From Bacillus thuringiensis (GTDB lineage: Bacteria; Bacillota; Bacilli; Bacillales; Bacillaceae_G), in contig NZ_CP012101.1 in NCBI RefSeq assembly GCF_001182785.1, positions 124,001 to 188,000 of the forward strand: DNA of 64,000 nt, in the 5' to 3' direction. Below are positions 9,285 to 18,229 of the stretch, piece after piece. The notes beneath the pieces were generated by a model. It saw only the letters and a list, made by a program, of their open reading frames with translations. It had not been told where the DNA came from and searched no databases. The position numbers and the translations under genes were made by a program. Position 1 is the first letter of the stretch; each line of letters opens with the position of its first letter.

Positions 9285-10502
9285 TTAAAATATTCTCAAT
9301 ACAGAGAAGCGTGCTCCTTCTCGAATTACTAATCCTGGATTACCAGGATTAGTAATACCACCAACTTGAGGAATTGTTACAGTATTTTGTCCAACATTAT
9401 ATATTTGTATTTGATCACCTGTATTTAAAGATATTATCAAATTACCTGCAATTATTGAACCACTTGTATTCGTGCCCATAGCTCTTATTCCCCCAGTTTG
9501 ACCATTAATACCAACAGCAAAAATAATATCAGGCAAGCTCGCTGGATCTATAGCAATATAATAATTTATTTCATAGACACCCGTATCAATAATTGTTATT
9601 GTATCTGGAGCATTAAATGTAAGATTAATAACTTGAGTACTATTAGTAAAATTAACTGGGGCACCACTTAAAACCGTTTGAGTACCTTGAAAAGTGAGAT
9701 TTGCATATGTTGTAGGAATATCAGGCCCTGTTGGTCCTCGTGTCCCAGGAGGACCTTGTAAACCAGGGTTACCTTGAATTCCTGTTGGTCCTTCGGGACC
9801 TAGTGGGCCTTGAATTCCTTGTATGCCTTGAATTCCTGTTGGTCCTTCGGGACCTGGTTCTCCTTGAATTCCTTGTACACCTTGTGGTCCTGTGGGACCT
9901 TCAGGACCTGGTGGACCAGCTGGACCTATTGGTCCTGTTTCCCCTGTTGCCCCACCAGCTGGTCCTGTTGCCCCCGTTGGTCCTGTTGCCCCACCAGCTG
10001 GTCCTGTCGGTCCCACTGGTCCCGTTGCTCCTGTTGCCCCAGTTCCAAGACCCGTCGGTCCTACTGGTCCTGTTGGTCCTGTTGCCCCAGTTCCTGTTGG
10101 CCCTATTGGTCCTGTTGGTCCTGGTGGACCAGCGTCCCCAAGTTCCCCTTGGATTCCTTGTACGCCTTGCGGTCCTGTTGGACCAGGATTCCCAGGTTCC
10201 CCTTGAATTCCTTGTACGCCTTGCGGTCCAGTTGGACCAGGATCCCCAGGTTCCCCTTGAATTCCTTGTACACCTTGTGGCCCTGCTGATCCAGGAGCAC
10301 CAGGTGGTCCTTCCGGTCCTACTGGACCTATATTCCCAGGTTCCCCTTGCGGCCCTGTAGGTCCAGTCGGTCCTGTTATACCGATTCCTGTTCCACCGGG
10401 TCCTGTTGGTCCTGTTGGACCAGTCACTCCTGTTGGCCCTTGCCCTGCAGGAGGAAAGGCACATGGAAAAGAAATATGATTACATTTATTAAACTTATTC
10501 AT
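9285..10502 (-). CDS. BclA-like collagen exosporium protein, tandem copy 3
   Basis: 405 residues. The N-terminus matches copies 1 and 2 except for one P-to-S change ([16 protein letters not shown]). Gly-X-Y repeats reach about residue 265, and the C-terminal domain ([18 protein letters not shown], ending RFSVLRIF) is closer to copy 2 than to copy 1. First gene of the array, next to IS240. Separate promoters and terminators mean three monocistronic units at 1.46-kb spacing. Confidence 0.85.
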   Translation of the reverse strand: MNKFNKCNHISFPCAFPPAGQGPTGVTGPTGPTGPGGTGIGITGPTGPTGPQGEPGNIGPVGPEGPPGAPGSAGPQGVQGIQGEPGDPGPTGPQGVQGIQGEPGNPGPTGPQGVQGIQGELGDAGPPGPTGPIGPTGTGATGPTGPVGPTGLGTGATGATGPVGPTGPAGGATGPTGATGPAGGATGETGPIGPAGPPGPEGPTGPQGVQGIQGEPGPEGPTGIQGIQGIQGPLGPEGPTGIQGNPGLQGPPGTRGPTGPDIPTTYANLTFQGTQTVLSGAPVNFTNSTQVINLTFNAPDTITIIDTGVYEINYYIAIDPASLPDIIFAVGINGQTGGIRAMGTNTSGSIIAGNLIISLNTGDQIQIYNVGQNTVTIPQVGGITNPGNPGLVIREGARFSVLRIF

Positions 10503-10552
10503 GTTTCCACCAACTTTTCAAGTTAATTGCAATTAATTGAATGCATACCTAA

Positions 10553-10581
10553 TATGTTATGAAATACATCTAAAATCTGTT
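10553..10581 (-). promoter_or_regulatory. sigma-K type promoter of collagen gene 3
   Basis: AACA-16-CATAACATA on the minus strand, same layout as the other two copies. Confidence 0.75.
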
Positions 10582-10696
10582 TGTATGTATAGGCATTTAA
10601 TTTTTATATGTAAAAAAAATTTGAAAATAATATCGTACAAAGTTATACAAATATAAATAAACAAAAAAGCAAAACCCTTTTTATATTAAAAATTTT

Positions 10697-11506
10697 GGTT
10701 CTGTTGCAAAGTTTTCTAAACGAAATTAAAATGTAAGAAAAATGATTCGAGGAGCATGATGCATGAGATATTTTAAAGGAAAACAGTTCAAGAAAGATAT
10801 TATTTTGGTAGCCGTCGGCTACTACTGTCGTTTTTCTTTAAGTTATCGAGATGTATCTGAACTTTTGAGAGAACGTGGAATATCGGTTCATCCTACAACC
10901 ATTATGCGTTGGGTGCATGAATATGGCAATTTGATCTATCAAATTTGGAAGAAGAAAAATAAATCAGCACATTTCGCATGGCATTTAGATGAAACCTACA
11001 TCAAAGTCAAAGGAGAGTGGTGTTATCTTTATCGTGCGATTGATCGAAAAGGATACACCTTGGATATTCAACTTCGTAAAACAAGGGAACATCAAGCCGC
11101 TTATATGTTTATGAAAAGGTTAGTGAAAGCTTTTGGAGAACCAACAGTTCTCACAACAGACAAGGCTCCAGCTCTACTTTGTGCGCTCAAAAAACTGAAA
11201 AATAATGGTTTTTATGTGCATACGAAACATTGTACTGTTAAGCATTTCAATAATCTCATCGAACAAGATCATAGACATATCAAGCGACGTTTTGTCAAAT
11301 CCGCAGGATTTCAAAACCTCCGCCATGCTTCACGTACAATCAAAGGAATCGAAACCATTCATGCCCTTTACAAACGAAGGCGAAGTTTTTCACAAGACTT
11401 CGCCTTTTCGGCATACCAGGAATTACAACAGTTAATGATGATGGCTTAAATTCTATCCCTAATGTATCGACCTATGTATACTTTTTTTAAACTTTGCAGC
11501 AGAACC
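10697..11506 (+). mobile_element. IS6-family element (IS240-like), complete
   Basis: 810 bp bounded by 18-bp inverted repeats GGTTCTGTTGCAAAGTTT (10697) and AAACTTTGCAGCAGAACC (11489) with one mismatch. The flanking octamers AAAATTTT and GTTCAAAC differ, so the copy is not flanked by a target duplication. This points to a deletion or cointegrate-type rearrangement between IS copies. The right end cuts a WbsX-family gene. Confidence 0.85.
10763..11449 (+). CDS. IS6/IS240-family transposase
   Basis: 228 residues from ATG 10763; an earlier ATG at 10757 meets a stop at once. An N-terminal HTH-like region (YRDVSELLRERGISVHPTTI) precedes the DDE core: D in HLDETY, D in VLTTDKAP, E in NNLIEQDHRHIKRR. 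Length and motifs fit intact IS240 transposases (about 235 residues). It catalyses replicative transposition; IS6 elements mobilise adjacent DNA by forming cointegrates. Confidence 0.9.
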   Translation: MRYFKGKQFKKDIILVAVGYYCRFSLSYRDVSELLRERGISVHPTTIMRWVHEYGNLIYQIWKKKNKSAHFAWHLDETYIKVKGEWCYLYRAIDRKGYTLDIQLRKTREHQAAYMFMKRLVKAFGEPTVLTTDKAPALLCALKKLKNNGFYVHTKHCTVKHFNNLIEQDHRHIKRRFVKSAGFQNLRHASRTIKGIETIHALYKRRRSFSQDFAFSAYQELQQLMMMA

Positions 11507-12158
11507 GTTCAAACTCTATAGCAGCATCAAAAGGAAAATCTGATTTATCTTCAAAAATCGTTAACATTTCTACAAAATGTATTCCTAGAAGTCCCTCAGA
11601 TTTAGCCCATTCATTCCATAGACTTAACATTGTATTGAGGTTCGGTATAGAAGCTGGTCGGTAAATTACAAATATCGGTTTGTCTTTACTAGTTAAATAG
11701 TTTTCGCTTTTGAAAAATGGCAAAAGATAATTAAAGTGTTCTTTCCAACCAGACTCATCCCCATATTCTTGTCGTATTAATACTTCCTGGTCTTGCCCAT
11801 CCCAAGATCTTGTCCAGGATTCATTTGCCCAACATAAGCAATACGGGAAATCAATTTCCTTACATTGATTTCTCAGTTCTACTGGTTTTTCTAGTAGTTT
11901 TTTCCCTTGGAACCAATAATGATAATAGCAAAAACCATCTAAACCATACTGTTTTGCTAAGTTTATTTGCCACCTATGAACATCTAAATTTAACAAGTTG
12001 TAATAATAATCCCCCAATGGAGCCCTAGGCTGATAGTGTCCTAAAAAACGTGGTTTTGCTTTTTTTACATTGGTCCATTCTGTAAAACCCTTCCCCCACC
12101 ATAAATCGTTTTCAGGTATTTCATGAAATTGTGGTAAGTAAAAAGCAATAGTTTTCAT
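11487..12158 (-). pseudogene. WbsX-family glycosyltransferase-like protein, 3' end removed by IS240
   Basis: ATG at 12158 behind AAGGGGGAAG. It encodes the conserved N-terminal part of the WbsX family (Glyco_tran_WbsX): AFYLPQFH, WWGKGFTEWTNV, FCYYHYWFQGKKLL, CLCWANESWTRSWDG, IFVIYRP. Residues after about 217 come from the IS240 end. Family members are usually around 350 residues or more and belong to polysaccharide loci, so the C-terminal third is missing and the protein is probably inactive. Confidence 0.8.
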
Positions 12159-12394
12159 TAATAAGGACTTCCCCCTTCCCCATATTCAGTGACTTAATTA
12201 TTAATAAAAAACAATTACAAAATATAAAACTCCACCTTTTAACATGTAACTATTTAATCTGATGTTAAATCTTGTCACAAAATAAGGCAAAAAGGCCCTA
12301 ATTATTGTAATTTTCACACATAAAAAACTATTCAAAAAAACACTTTAAATCCAGTTAATTATTGTATAGTTTTATATTATAGGAGGGGAAAAAT

Positions 12395-13441
12395 ATTTCG
12401 TTTTTTGGCGAAAAATTCACAAATTTATTGGTAAATTTAGATGTAGCTAGCCTAATTGGAAAAATAAAGCAATTCCAAGGGAGATTGGAGGTCTATGAGA
12501 AGGAATTTCCATGTACATTAGAAAAGTTGCAAAGATCTACTCAACTTCAACATACTAAAGATTTTGTGGCAATGTATAAAAACTTAAAAATAACAAATAA
12601 AAGGTTAAAAGAATTAATTACATATGATCTGTCGCCAAAAACAATGGTCGAAGATGAAATATCTTGTTACGTTGATGCGCTATCACTCATTCATAATAAC
12701 TATGAAAGGCTCACTATTGATCCGAGCACAATCTTAGAAATACATTTTCAACTATTTAAATATGCTACTTCGGATAGTGGCACGTGGAGAAAACAGGAAA
12801 TCTTACTTGAAGAACATGCGCAACTTAATTTCTCATTTTATTGCTATCGTCCTTTAACGATTAAAGAAATCCCAGAAGCAATACAAGATTTATGTGAAGA
12901 ATACAATTATTTATTAAATCAAAAAGAAATTGATCCCCTACTTTTAATTTGTAATTTTGTACTTAATTTTATATGTATTTTTCCTTTTGAATCTGGAAAT
13001 GGAAGAATGGTACGTCTACTTATATCTTTATTACTATTACAAAGTAAACATTCACTAGTGAAATATATTTCACTAGATAAAATACTAAAAAAATATGAGA
13101 GAGATTATTATGATGCCCTTTATAAATCTTCAGCAAATTGGCATTTTCAAGAACATAATGTATCCTTTATATTAAAATGTCTATTACATATTATTCTAGA
13201 AGCGTATAAAGAACTAGATGTACATATTACTAGTTACCAACTGAAAGGGAACAAAAGTTTTAAAATTAAAGAGTATATATTAAAACAGGAACTACCTTTT
13301 ACAAAAGAAGCAATACGAATGGTATTTTCTGATGTTTCACCAAGCACGATTAATAAAGCGTTTGCTTGTTTACAAGAAGAAAAATTAATTGAACTAGTAT
13401 CCAAAGGTCGTAATGCAGTTTGGATTAGAACAAAGTTATAA
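12395..13441 (+). CDS. Fic-domain protein with catalytic His replaced by Phe; probable ATT start
   Basis: The frame is closed by TAG at 12380. AGGAGGGG at 12381-12388 is followed 6 bases later by ATT (12395), the most plausible start; the first conventional candidate, TTG 12428, has no ribosome site. The product is about 348 residues. A Fic core is seen (SGTWRKQEILL, then FPFESGNGRMVRLLI), but the canonical HPFxxGNGRxxR has Phe in place of His, the residue needed for AMP transfer. The C-terminal 70 residues look like a winged helix (FTKEAIRMVFSDVSPSTINK). It could be a non-catalytic regulator or have another activity. Confidence 0.75.
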   Translation: MSFFGEKFTNLLVNLDVASLIGKIKQFQGRLEVYEKEFPCTLEKLQRSTQLQHTKDFVAMYKNLKITNKRLKELITYDLSPKTMVEDEISCYVDALSLIHNNYERLTIDPSTILEIHFQLFKYATSDSGTWRKQEILLEEHAQLNFSFYCYRPLTIKEIPEAIQDLCEEYNYLLNQKEIDPLLLICNFVLNFICIFPFESGNGRMVRLLISLLLLQSKHSLVKYISLDKILKKYERDYYDALYKSSANWHFQEHNVSFILKCLLHIILEAYKELDVHITSYQLKGNKSFKIKEYILKQELPFTKEAIRMVFSDVSPSTINKAFACLQEEKLIELVSKGRNAVWIRTKL

Positions 13442-13600
13442 ATAGTATCAAAAATTATAGGGTAATTTTCTAGAACTAATGATTAAAACATACATATAAA
13501 TTTATTTTACATACACAATAGATATATTTACTTAATACATAAAGAGGGTATTTGTCGCTACATTATTTATACAATAAGTTTTGTATTTTTTCTTTCTCTA

Positions 13601-13638
13601 TACTTCCAAAAGTCTGATGGCAGACTTTATAGGAAGTA
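13601..13638. repeat. long interrupted hairpin
   Basis: TACTTCC pairs with GGAAGTA, and AAAGTCTG with CAGACTTT, separated by a small bulge and an ATGG loop. It lies between convergent genes (ends 13441 and 13793), so it may terminate transcription, but no T run follows. The rest of 13442-13792 shows no gene. Confidence 0.6.
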
Positions 13639-13792
13639 TTACAGATATAAAACTAGATATTCAGATTTTATATCCTGAATAACATTTTAGCAACAGTAAA
13701 GCATAGCATTTATTCCGTTCCACTCAAAACGTTATAATAGAAGTAAAAGAAAAATACTTAGATTCAGCTTTAATTCAGTAAAAAATTCGATT

Positions 13793-14770
13793 TCACTTAA
13801 GTAAGTGCTGATGAATTTTGTCTCTGATAGCAACTGCTATAAATTCTTCAATAGAGCTATTTGTTTCACTTGTAATTTCTTTCATATATTTGTATTCCTT
13901 ACTTGTAAGTATGACAGACTTCGTTACTGTGTTACTATCCAAATATACACTTTGATTCATTCTTGGGACAATTTTCCCTTCTAATATATAGGGCGTTAAC
14001 TCTTCGATCCATTCCATTTGAATTCCTGGTGGTAATGTAATTAATGATTGACGAATCTCAAAATACCAAAATGTCTTTTCTTCTGAAATTTTTATATTTC
14101 TTGGAGACACGTACTGCAATATATTATCGATTATGTGAAAAATGTTGCTTCGTAATCGCTCAGATTTTGGAAAACGAAACTTAACAAACCTTTGATGATG
14201 GCTTCTAGGTTTATCCGATAATATATAAGCAGACTCATATCCTTCTTTTAATGCCTCACTAAGTGTCATATTAGTCCCAAATTCATCAAGAACTATAATA
14301 TCACCACGTTTTGGAATAGAAATAACACGTGCCAATGTATTTCCCTTTACAAACTTTTGAAATAATACTACATTATGCTTCTGCGAAAATGTATATACAG
14401 GATTAACTTGTTCTATTTGCTGAACAAGTTCACGAATATCCTCCTCCTTCACAAATTTCGTTTGTCGGTTACGATGTTCTATTAAAGAATAAACTAACTT
14501 TCCTTCCTCTATCCATTTTTCAAGTTGATTCATACTAATATGGTACTCTTTACTTGCCTGGTATAAAGTAATACCCTCAATTTTACATTCTTCTTTTACT
14601 TTCTCTACTTCTTCTCTACTAAATAAGAAACTTCCATCTAAACGCCACGTATCCTTATTGATTGGCGTTAGCTTTCCTTGCTTCATTAAATTATTAAAAA
14701 TAAAGTGACTAATGTCTAAGTAGCCTTTTACTTCATTTGTAGTCATAGTCATTTCATATACGCTAAGCAT
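13793..14770 (-). CDS. DNA-binding protein with two helix-turn-helix segments
   Basis: 325 residues, ATG at 14770 behind AGGAGGAATTAG-type sequence. The N-terminal 130 residues contain two MerR/excisionase-like segments (VKGYLDISHFIFNNLMKQGK with REEVEKVKEE; LYQASKEYHISMNQLEKWIEE with KEEDIRELVQQI). The middle has no recognised fold. The C-terminal KEYKYMKEITSETNSSIEE resembles a small dimerisation or ribbon-helix-helix region. A perfect 27-bp palindrome lies 24 bases upstream of the start, suggesting autoregulation. It is divergent from a tyrosine recombinase. Confidence 0.55.
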   Translation of the reverse strand: MLSVYEMTMTTNEVKGYLDISHFIFNNLMKQGKLTPINKDTWRLDGSFLFSREEVEKVKEECKIEGITLYQASKEYHISMNQLEKWIEEGKLVYSLIEHRNRQTKFVKEEDIRELVQQIEQVNPVYTFSQKHNVVLFQKFVKGNTLARVISIPKRGDIIVLDEFGTNMTLSEALKEGYESAYILSDKPRSHHQRFVKFRFPKSERLRSNIFHIIDNILQYVSPRNIKISEEKTFWYFEIRQSLITLPPGIQMEWIEELTPYILEGKIVPRMNQSVYLDSNTVTKSVILTSKEYKYMKEITSETNSSIEEFIAVAIRDKIHQHLLK

Positions 14771-14793
14771 TCTAATTCCTCCTCACACCTCTT

Positions 14794-14820
14794 AATTTAC
14801 ATAATAATATTATGTAAATT
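14794..14820. promoter_or_regulatory. 27-bp perfect palindrome, candidate operator
   Basis: AATTTACATAATA, central A, then TATTATGTAAATT. It is placed where it would overlap the promoter or leader of the 13793-14770 gene and within reach of the divergent recombinase promoter. Confidence 0.6.
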
Positions 14821-14983
14821 AAATTTTATATAATTTATATTTTAATTAAATTATAACATATATCGACATTCATACCAGTTTTCAAATTACAACAACACCT
14901 AATTTGATTTAATTTTAAAATTAGATTTTAATAAATTTTAAAAAATACTAACTAAATGTAAATTTTGAAACTATAATATAAGC

Positions 14984-15006
14984 ATAGAAAATGGGAGATT
15001 TTCTAT
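14984..15006 (+). repeat. hairpin in recombinase leader
   Basis: ATAGAAAAT, loop GGGAG, ATTTTCTAT; perfect 9-bp stem 113 bases upstream of the recombinase start. The remainder of 14821-15118 is AT-rich and holds no gene. Confidence 0.5.
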
Positions 15007-15118
15007 AGTCATTGTATATTTATATTTTATAAAGTTTAATCTTAATATATAATTTATTTTCTAATTGATTAAGTTATAATATTTAATATAAAAGGAATTT
15101 ATAAGGAGTTGAATAACA

Positions 15119-16279
15119 TTGAAATTTGAATTAGATACTCTTCAAAGTGAGACTTCTTTAGAAAACATAGAGAAACAAAAGCAAAATTTTACAAACATAA
15201 TTGCATTATGGAACCATGATTATATAAATGAAGCGGAATTAAAAAAGGAAAATAATGAAAGAGAAGATTCATATACATATGAAGGGTTTTCAGATGAAGA
15301 GATATTGTATTACTACTTGAATCGACAAACACATTTTGACCAAGAAAAACGGATTAAGGATGCATCAAGAACCCTATATGCACGTGATCTAAGTCAGTTT
15401 TATTTCTTTATTAAACAAAGTGCGGAATTTCTAAAGAAAGATGTAAAAGATTATAAAGTTGGTCAAGTCTGGAGAAACCTTAGAAAACGACATATCCGTA
15501 ATTATCAAAAATGGTTGTCACAGGAGGCGATCTCCTATCAATCTAAAAATAAATACAAGCCATCTACAATTAGTAGAAAGCTTGGTGTTATTCGTTCCTA
15601 TTTGAAATGGCTATATGAAATCCAATATATTCAGGACCCTTTACATGTTGAGATACTAAGTACAACTGTAAATAAACAGCATAAACCTAAACGGGAGTTA
15701 TCATATGAGGAAGTAAAACAGTTGCTTCATTACTACAAGGATAATGAAATCAATTACGCTTTATTGTCAGTCCTAGCTACTACAGGGTTACGTGTTGCAG
15801 AAGTCGCACATGCAAAGTGGGAGGATCTTGAGTATGACGCTATACGAGGACGATATTATTTAAAGGTTGATACAAAGGGAGATAATGAGCGGATTGTTTC
15901 CATTAATAAGGAGATTTTTAATCGGATTGCCGCATTTCGAATGCGGAGAAGATTACCTATAGACATTGGGAATAGAAATGGTGGAACATTATTTCAAACT
16001 AAAAACCATACTGCTTATAGAGAGAATTATTTGTCACAATATATTTCTAAAATCATTAAGGATACTCAGCTACCCTTTACAGAGAATATCGGGATTACTC
16101 CCCACTTCTTTAGACATTTTTATGTACAGTACTTATATGATTACAAAGGATTACCACCTCATATTATCGCAGCTGCAGTAGGTCATAGAAATGATCGTAC
16201 TACGAAAGAAAATTATTTGAATCAGCGATTGACGAAAGATAATGATGCCGGTAATCTAATTTTGGAAGATGAATTTTAA
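15119..16279 (+). CDS. tyrosine recombinase / integrase
   Basis: 386 residues, TTG start at 15119 with AAGGAG 11 bases upstream. Residues 70-185 are a SAM-like N-terminal core-binding domain (LYARDLSQFYFFIKQSAEF, KPSTISRKLGVIRSYLKWL). The catalytic domain holds Arg in TTGLRVAEVAHAKW, HFFRHFYVQYL (H-x-x-R box), GHRNDRTT and the nucleophile Tyr in KENYLNQR. It is complete. No att site was found; it could resolve plasmid dimers or move an element. Regulation by the divergent DNA-binding protein is inferred. Confidence 0.85.
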   Translation: MKFELDTLQSETSLENIEKQKQNFTNIIALWNHDYINEAELKKENNEREDSYTYEGFSDEEILYYYLNRQTHFDQEKRIKDASRTLYARDLSQFYFFIKQSAEFLKKDVKDYKVGQVWRNLRKRHIRNYQKWLSQEAISYQSKNKYKPSTISRKLGVIRSYLKWLYEIQYIQDPLHVEILSTTVNKQHKPKRELSYEEVKQLLHYYKDNEINYALLSVLATTGLRVAEVAHAKWEDLEYDAIRGRYYLKVDTKGDNERIVSINKEIFNRIAAFRMRRRLPIDIGNRNGGTLFQTKNHTAYRENYLSQYISKIIKDTQLPFTENIGITPHFFRHFYVQYLYDYKGLPPHIIAAAVGHRNDRTTKENYLNQRLTKDNDAGNLILEDEF

Positions 16280-16511
16280 TTAAACGCTCTATAATTAGTT
16301 TACAGTACTTAAATCCGGTCATATTTAAATGTGTAATTTTTATATAATTAAAATTGATTTTTAAACCTTTTCTCATGACTGTCATTACAGTTTATACAGT
16401 TTACATTAATTCTCCGCCAAGATTCTTTGATAATATAGTCTATCTATAGGGAACCTTGTCGTGCTTTGTTATAAAATATTTAGAAAAATTCACATCAAAA
16501 CTTTTTGCAAG

Positions 16512-16760
16512 TTAAAAGTTGATTTTATTTAGCAGTGTTAATTTATTAGTTGTAAATAATTCATAAGCTAATTTTTTTGTTCTAATAACAACTATTTCTG
16601 AAAATTCAAGCTCTCTACCGACCTTTACCACTTTGGTAGTGTTCGTAATAGTATTATTTGTATTAACCTCAACGATATCCTCTAAAGAAATATTTATTAT
16701 TGCGCTTTGCCATGTAATGGTTAATTTTTCTTTTGATTTAATAATTTCTATCTCTGTCAT
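16512..16760 (-). CDS. SunI/YnzG-like small protein
   Basis: 82 residues, ATG at 16760 with GGGAG upstream. The pattern EIIKSKEKLTITWQSAIINI and SLEDIVEVN resembles the short beta-rich (bacterial PH-like) SunI/YnzG family, whose best-known member gives immunity to sublancin. No bacteriocin gene is adjacent and no membrane helix is evident, so a role in immunity is not supported here. Stand-alone gene. Confidence 0.45.
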   Translation of the reverse strand: MTEIEIIKSKEKLTITWQSAIINISLEDIVEVNTNNTITNTTKVVKVGRELEFSEIVVIRTKKLAYELFTTNKLTLLNKINF

Positions 16761-16940
16761 ATTGCTAGTAACTCCCTAATCTATTTGTGTTTATCTATAT
16801 AATAGAGTATATGTCTAGAATAGAAACCAGCCAATTTCATATATATTCACTCAGCCATTGTGTAAATAGGTAATTCTGGTATAAAGGTTCTTAAAGGATA
16901 AAAATTTAGATTAAGCGCTATTAAATCTTATGTAATTTTA

Positions 16941-16986
16941 TATAAATGAAACTGCAGTTTGGTCACGAACTGCAGTTTCATTTATA
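16941..16986. terminator. strong bidirectional terminator
   Basis: Perfect 19-bp stem (TATAAATGAAACTGCAGTT and complement) with 8-nt loop TGGTCACG. It separates the glutaminase gene from 16512-16760. The rest of 16761-17130 holds nothing recognised. Confidence 0.85.
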
Positions 16987-17130
16987 TATATAGATTGAAT
17001 TGAATTGATTCAATCCCTTTATCCATGTCTCTTTTTAGCTTTTTGCTGATTTTGCATCAGAATCCCTTTAATTTGAGTAAGAGGCTATTTAGAATTTTTC
17101 ATCTATCTTTATATAATTAGTACTAAAAAC

Positions 17131-18060
17131 CTAAAAGATACTCCAGCATTCTTTTAAGGAAAGTAGCTTTAGTACTTTAATACCAGCTATACTATTTCCG
17201 TTTGCATCTAGAGCTGGTCCAAAAATACCAATTCCCATTTCTCCTTTTACGCAGCCGAATATTCCACCGGAAACGCCACTCTTCGCGGGAATCCCTACGC
17301 GAATTGCAAATTCACCAGATTCGTTGTACATGCCACATGTGACCATAAAGGTTTTACAAATTTTTGTTATATGTTTCGGAACAATTTGTTTTTTTCTATA
17401 TGGGTCATATCCATCCATTGCAAAAATTAAACCTATCCGTGCTAAATCAATACAGTTTACCTCAATTGCACATTGCCTTGTGTATAAATCCATTAACGCC
17501 TCTACATCTCCATGAATAATATCATTTTGCTTCATGTAGTAGCAAAGAGAGCGATTTAAGTAAGCTGTTTCTAATTCAGAGACGGCTACTTTTAAAGAGT
17601 AATTAATGGTAGGATTATCCGTAATATCACGCACAAAGGAAAGAATCCGTTCCATCTTCTCGTCATTACTATCCCCTGTTAGCATACTTGTAATTGCTAG
17701 TGCTCCTGCGTTAATCATTGGATTGAGTGGCTTAGAAGGGCTAGCTGTTTCTAATTTAATAATAGAATTAAATGGATCACCAGTTGGCTCCATTCCAACT
17801 TTAGAAAATACATACTCTTCGCCGCAGTCTAAAAGCGCAAGTGCAAGCGTAATTACTTTTGAAATACTTTGAAGTGTAAAGAGCGTTTGTGAGTTACCGG
17901 CATGAATATAATCTGTCTCTTTATGATAAATTGCAATCCCTAAATCATCTAGATTCGCATTTCCTAGTTCTGGGATATAAGTAGCCAGTTTCCCTTTTTT
18001 TGTATATGTTTGTACTTGCTCTAACAATTGTTCTAGGTTATTTGTTTGAATGCACTGCAT
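17131..18060 (-). CDS. glsA: glutaminase
   Basis: 309 residues from ATG 18060 (AAAGGGACG upstream). It hydrolyses glutamine to glutamate and ammonia in the cytoplasm. It belongs to the serine beta-lactamase-like glutaminase fold: [16 protein letters not shown] contains the SxxK motif, with [42 protein letters not shown] and [10 protein letters not shown]. Full family length. It is followed upstream on the same strand by an alanine/glycine symporter, matching the glsA-glnT order of Bacillus chromosomes, so the two probably form an operon for glutamine uptake and use. Confidence 0.93.
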   Translation of the reverse strand: MQCIQTNNLEQLLEQVQTYTKKGKLATYIPELGNANLDDLGIAIYHKETDYIHAGNSQTLFTLQSISKVITLALALLDCGEEYVFSKVGMEPTGDPFNSIIKLETASPSKPLNPMINAGALAITSMLTGDSNDEKMERILSFVRDITDNPTINYSLKVAVSELETAYLNRSLCYYMKQNDIIHGDVEALMDLYTRQCAIEVNCIDLARIGLIFAMDGYDPYRKKQIVPKHITKICKTFMVTCGMYNESGEFAIRVGIPAKSGVSGGIFGCVKGEMGIGIFGPALDANGNSIAGIKVLKLLSLKECWSIF

Positions 18061-18229
18061 CACTAATACGTCCCTTTCCTAATTATTAATTGTATTCTAA
18101 TTATCAAAATTCTCTATTTCCTCAACTTGATAGCTGTGTTCATAATCTGTATTTAATAATCGACCTGAATAAAAGTGCGTCTTCAGAATCCTAGAAATTG
18201 ACTCCTCTGTATTTAAGTAAATATCTTTG

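Noticed and set aside
6805..10464. Long plus- and minus-strand ORFs rich in Trp/Cys/Ser or Arg/Asn repeats inside the collagen genes
   Set aside because: They are other-frame readings of the Gly-Pro-Thr codon repeats, without ribosome sites.
16512..16760. Bacteriocin immunity system
   Set aside because: SunI-like protein present, but no precursor peptide, modification enzyme or exporter nearby.
16941..16986. Glutamine riboswitch near glsA
   Set aside because: The structure is a simple perfect hairpin downstream of the gene, better explained as a bidirectional terminator.
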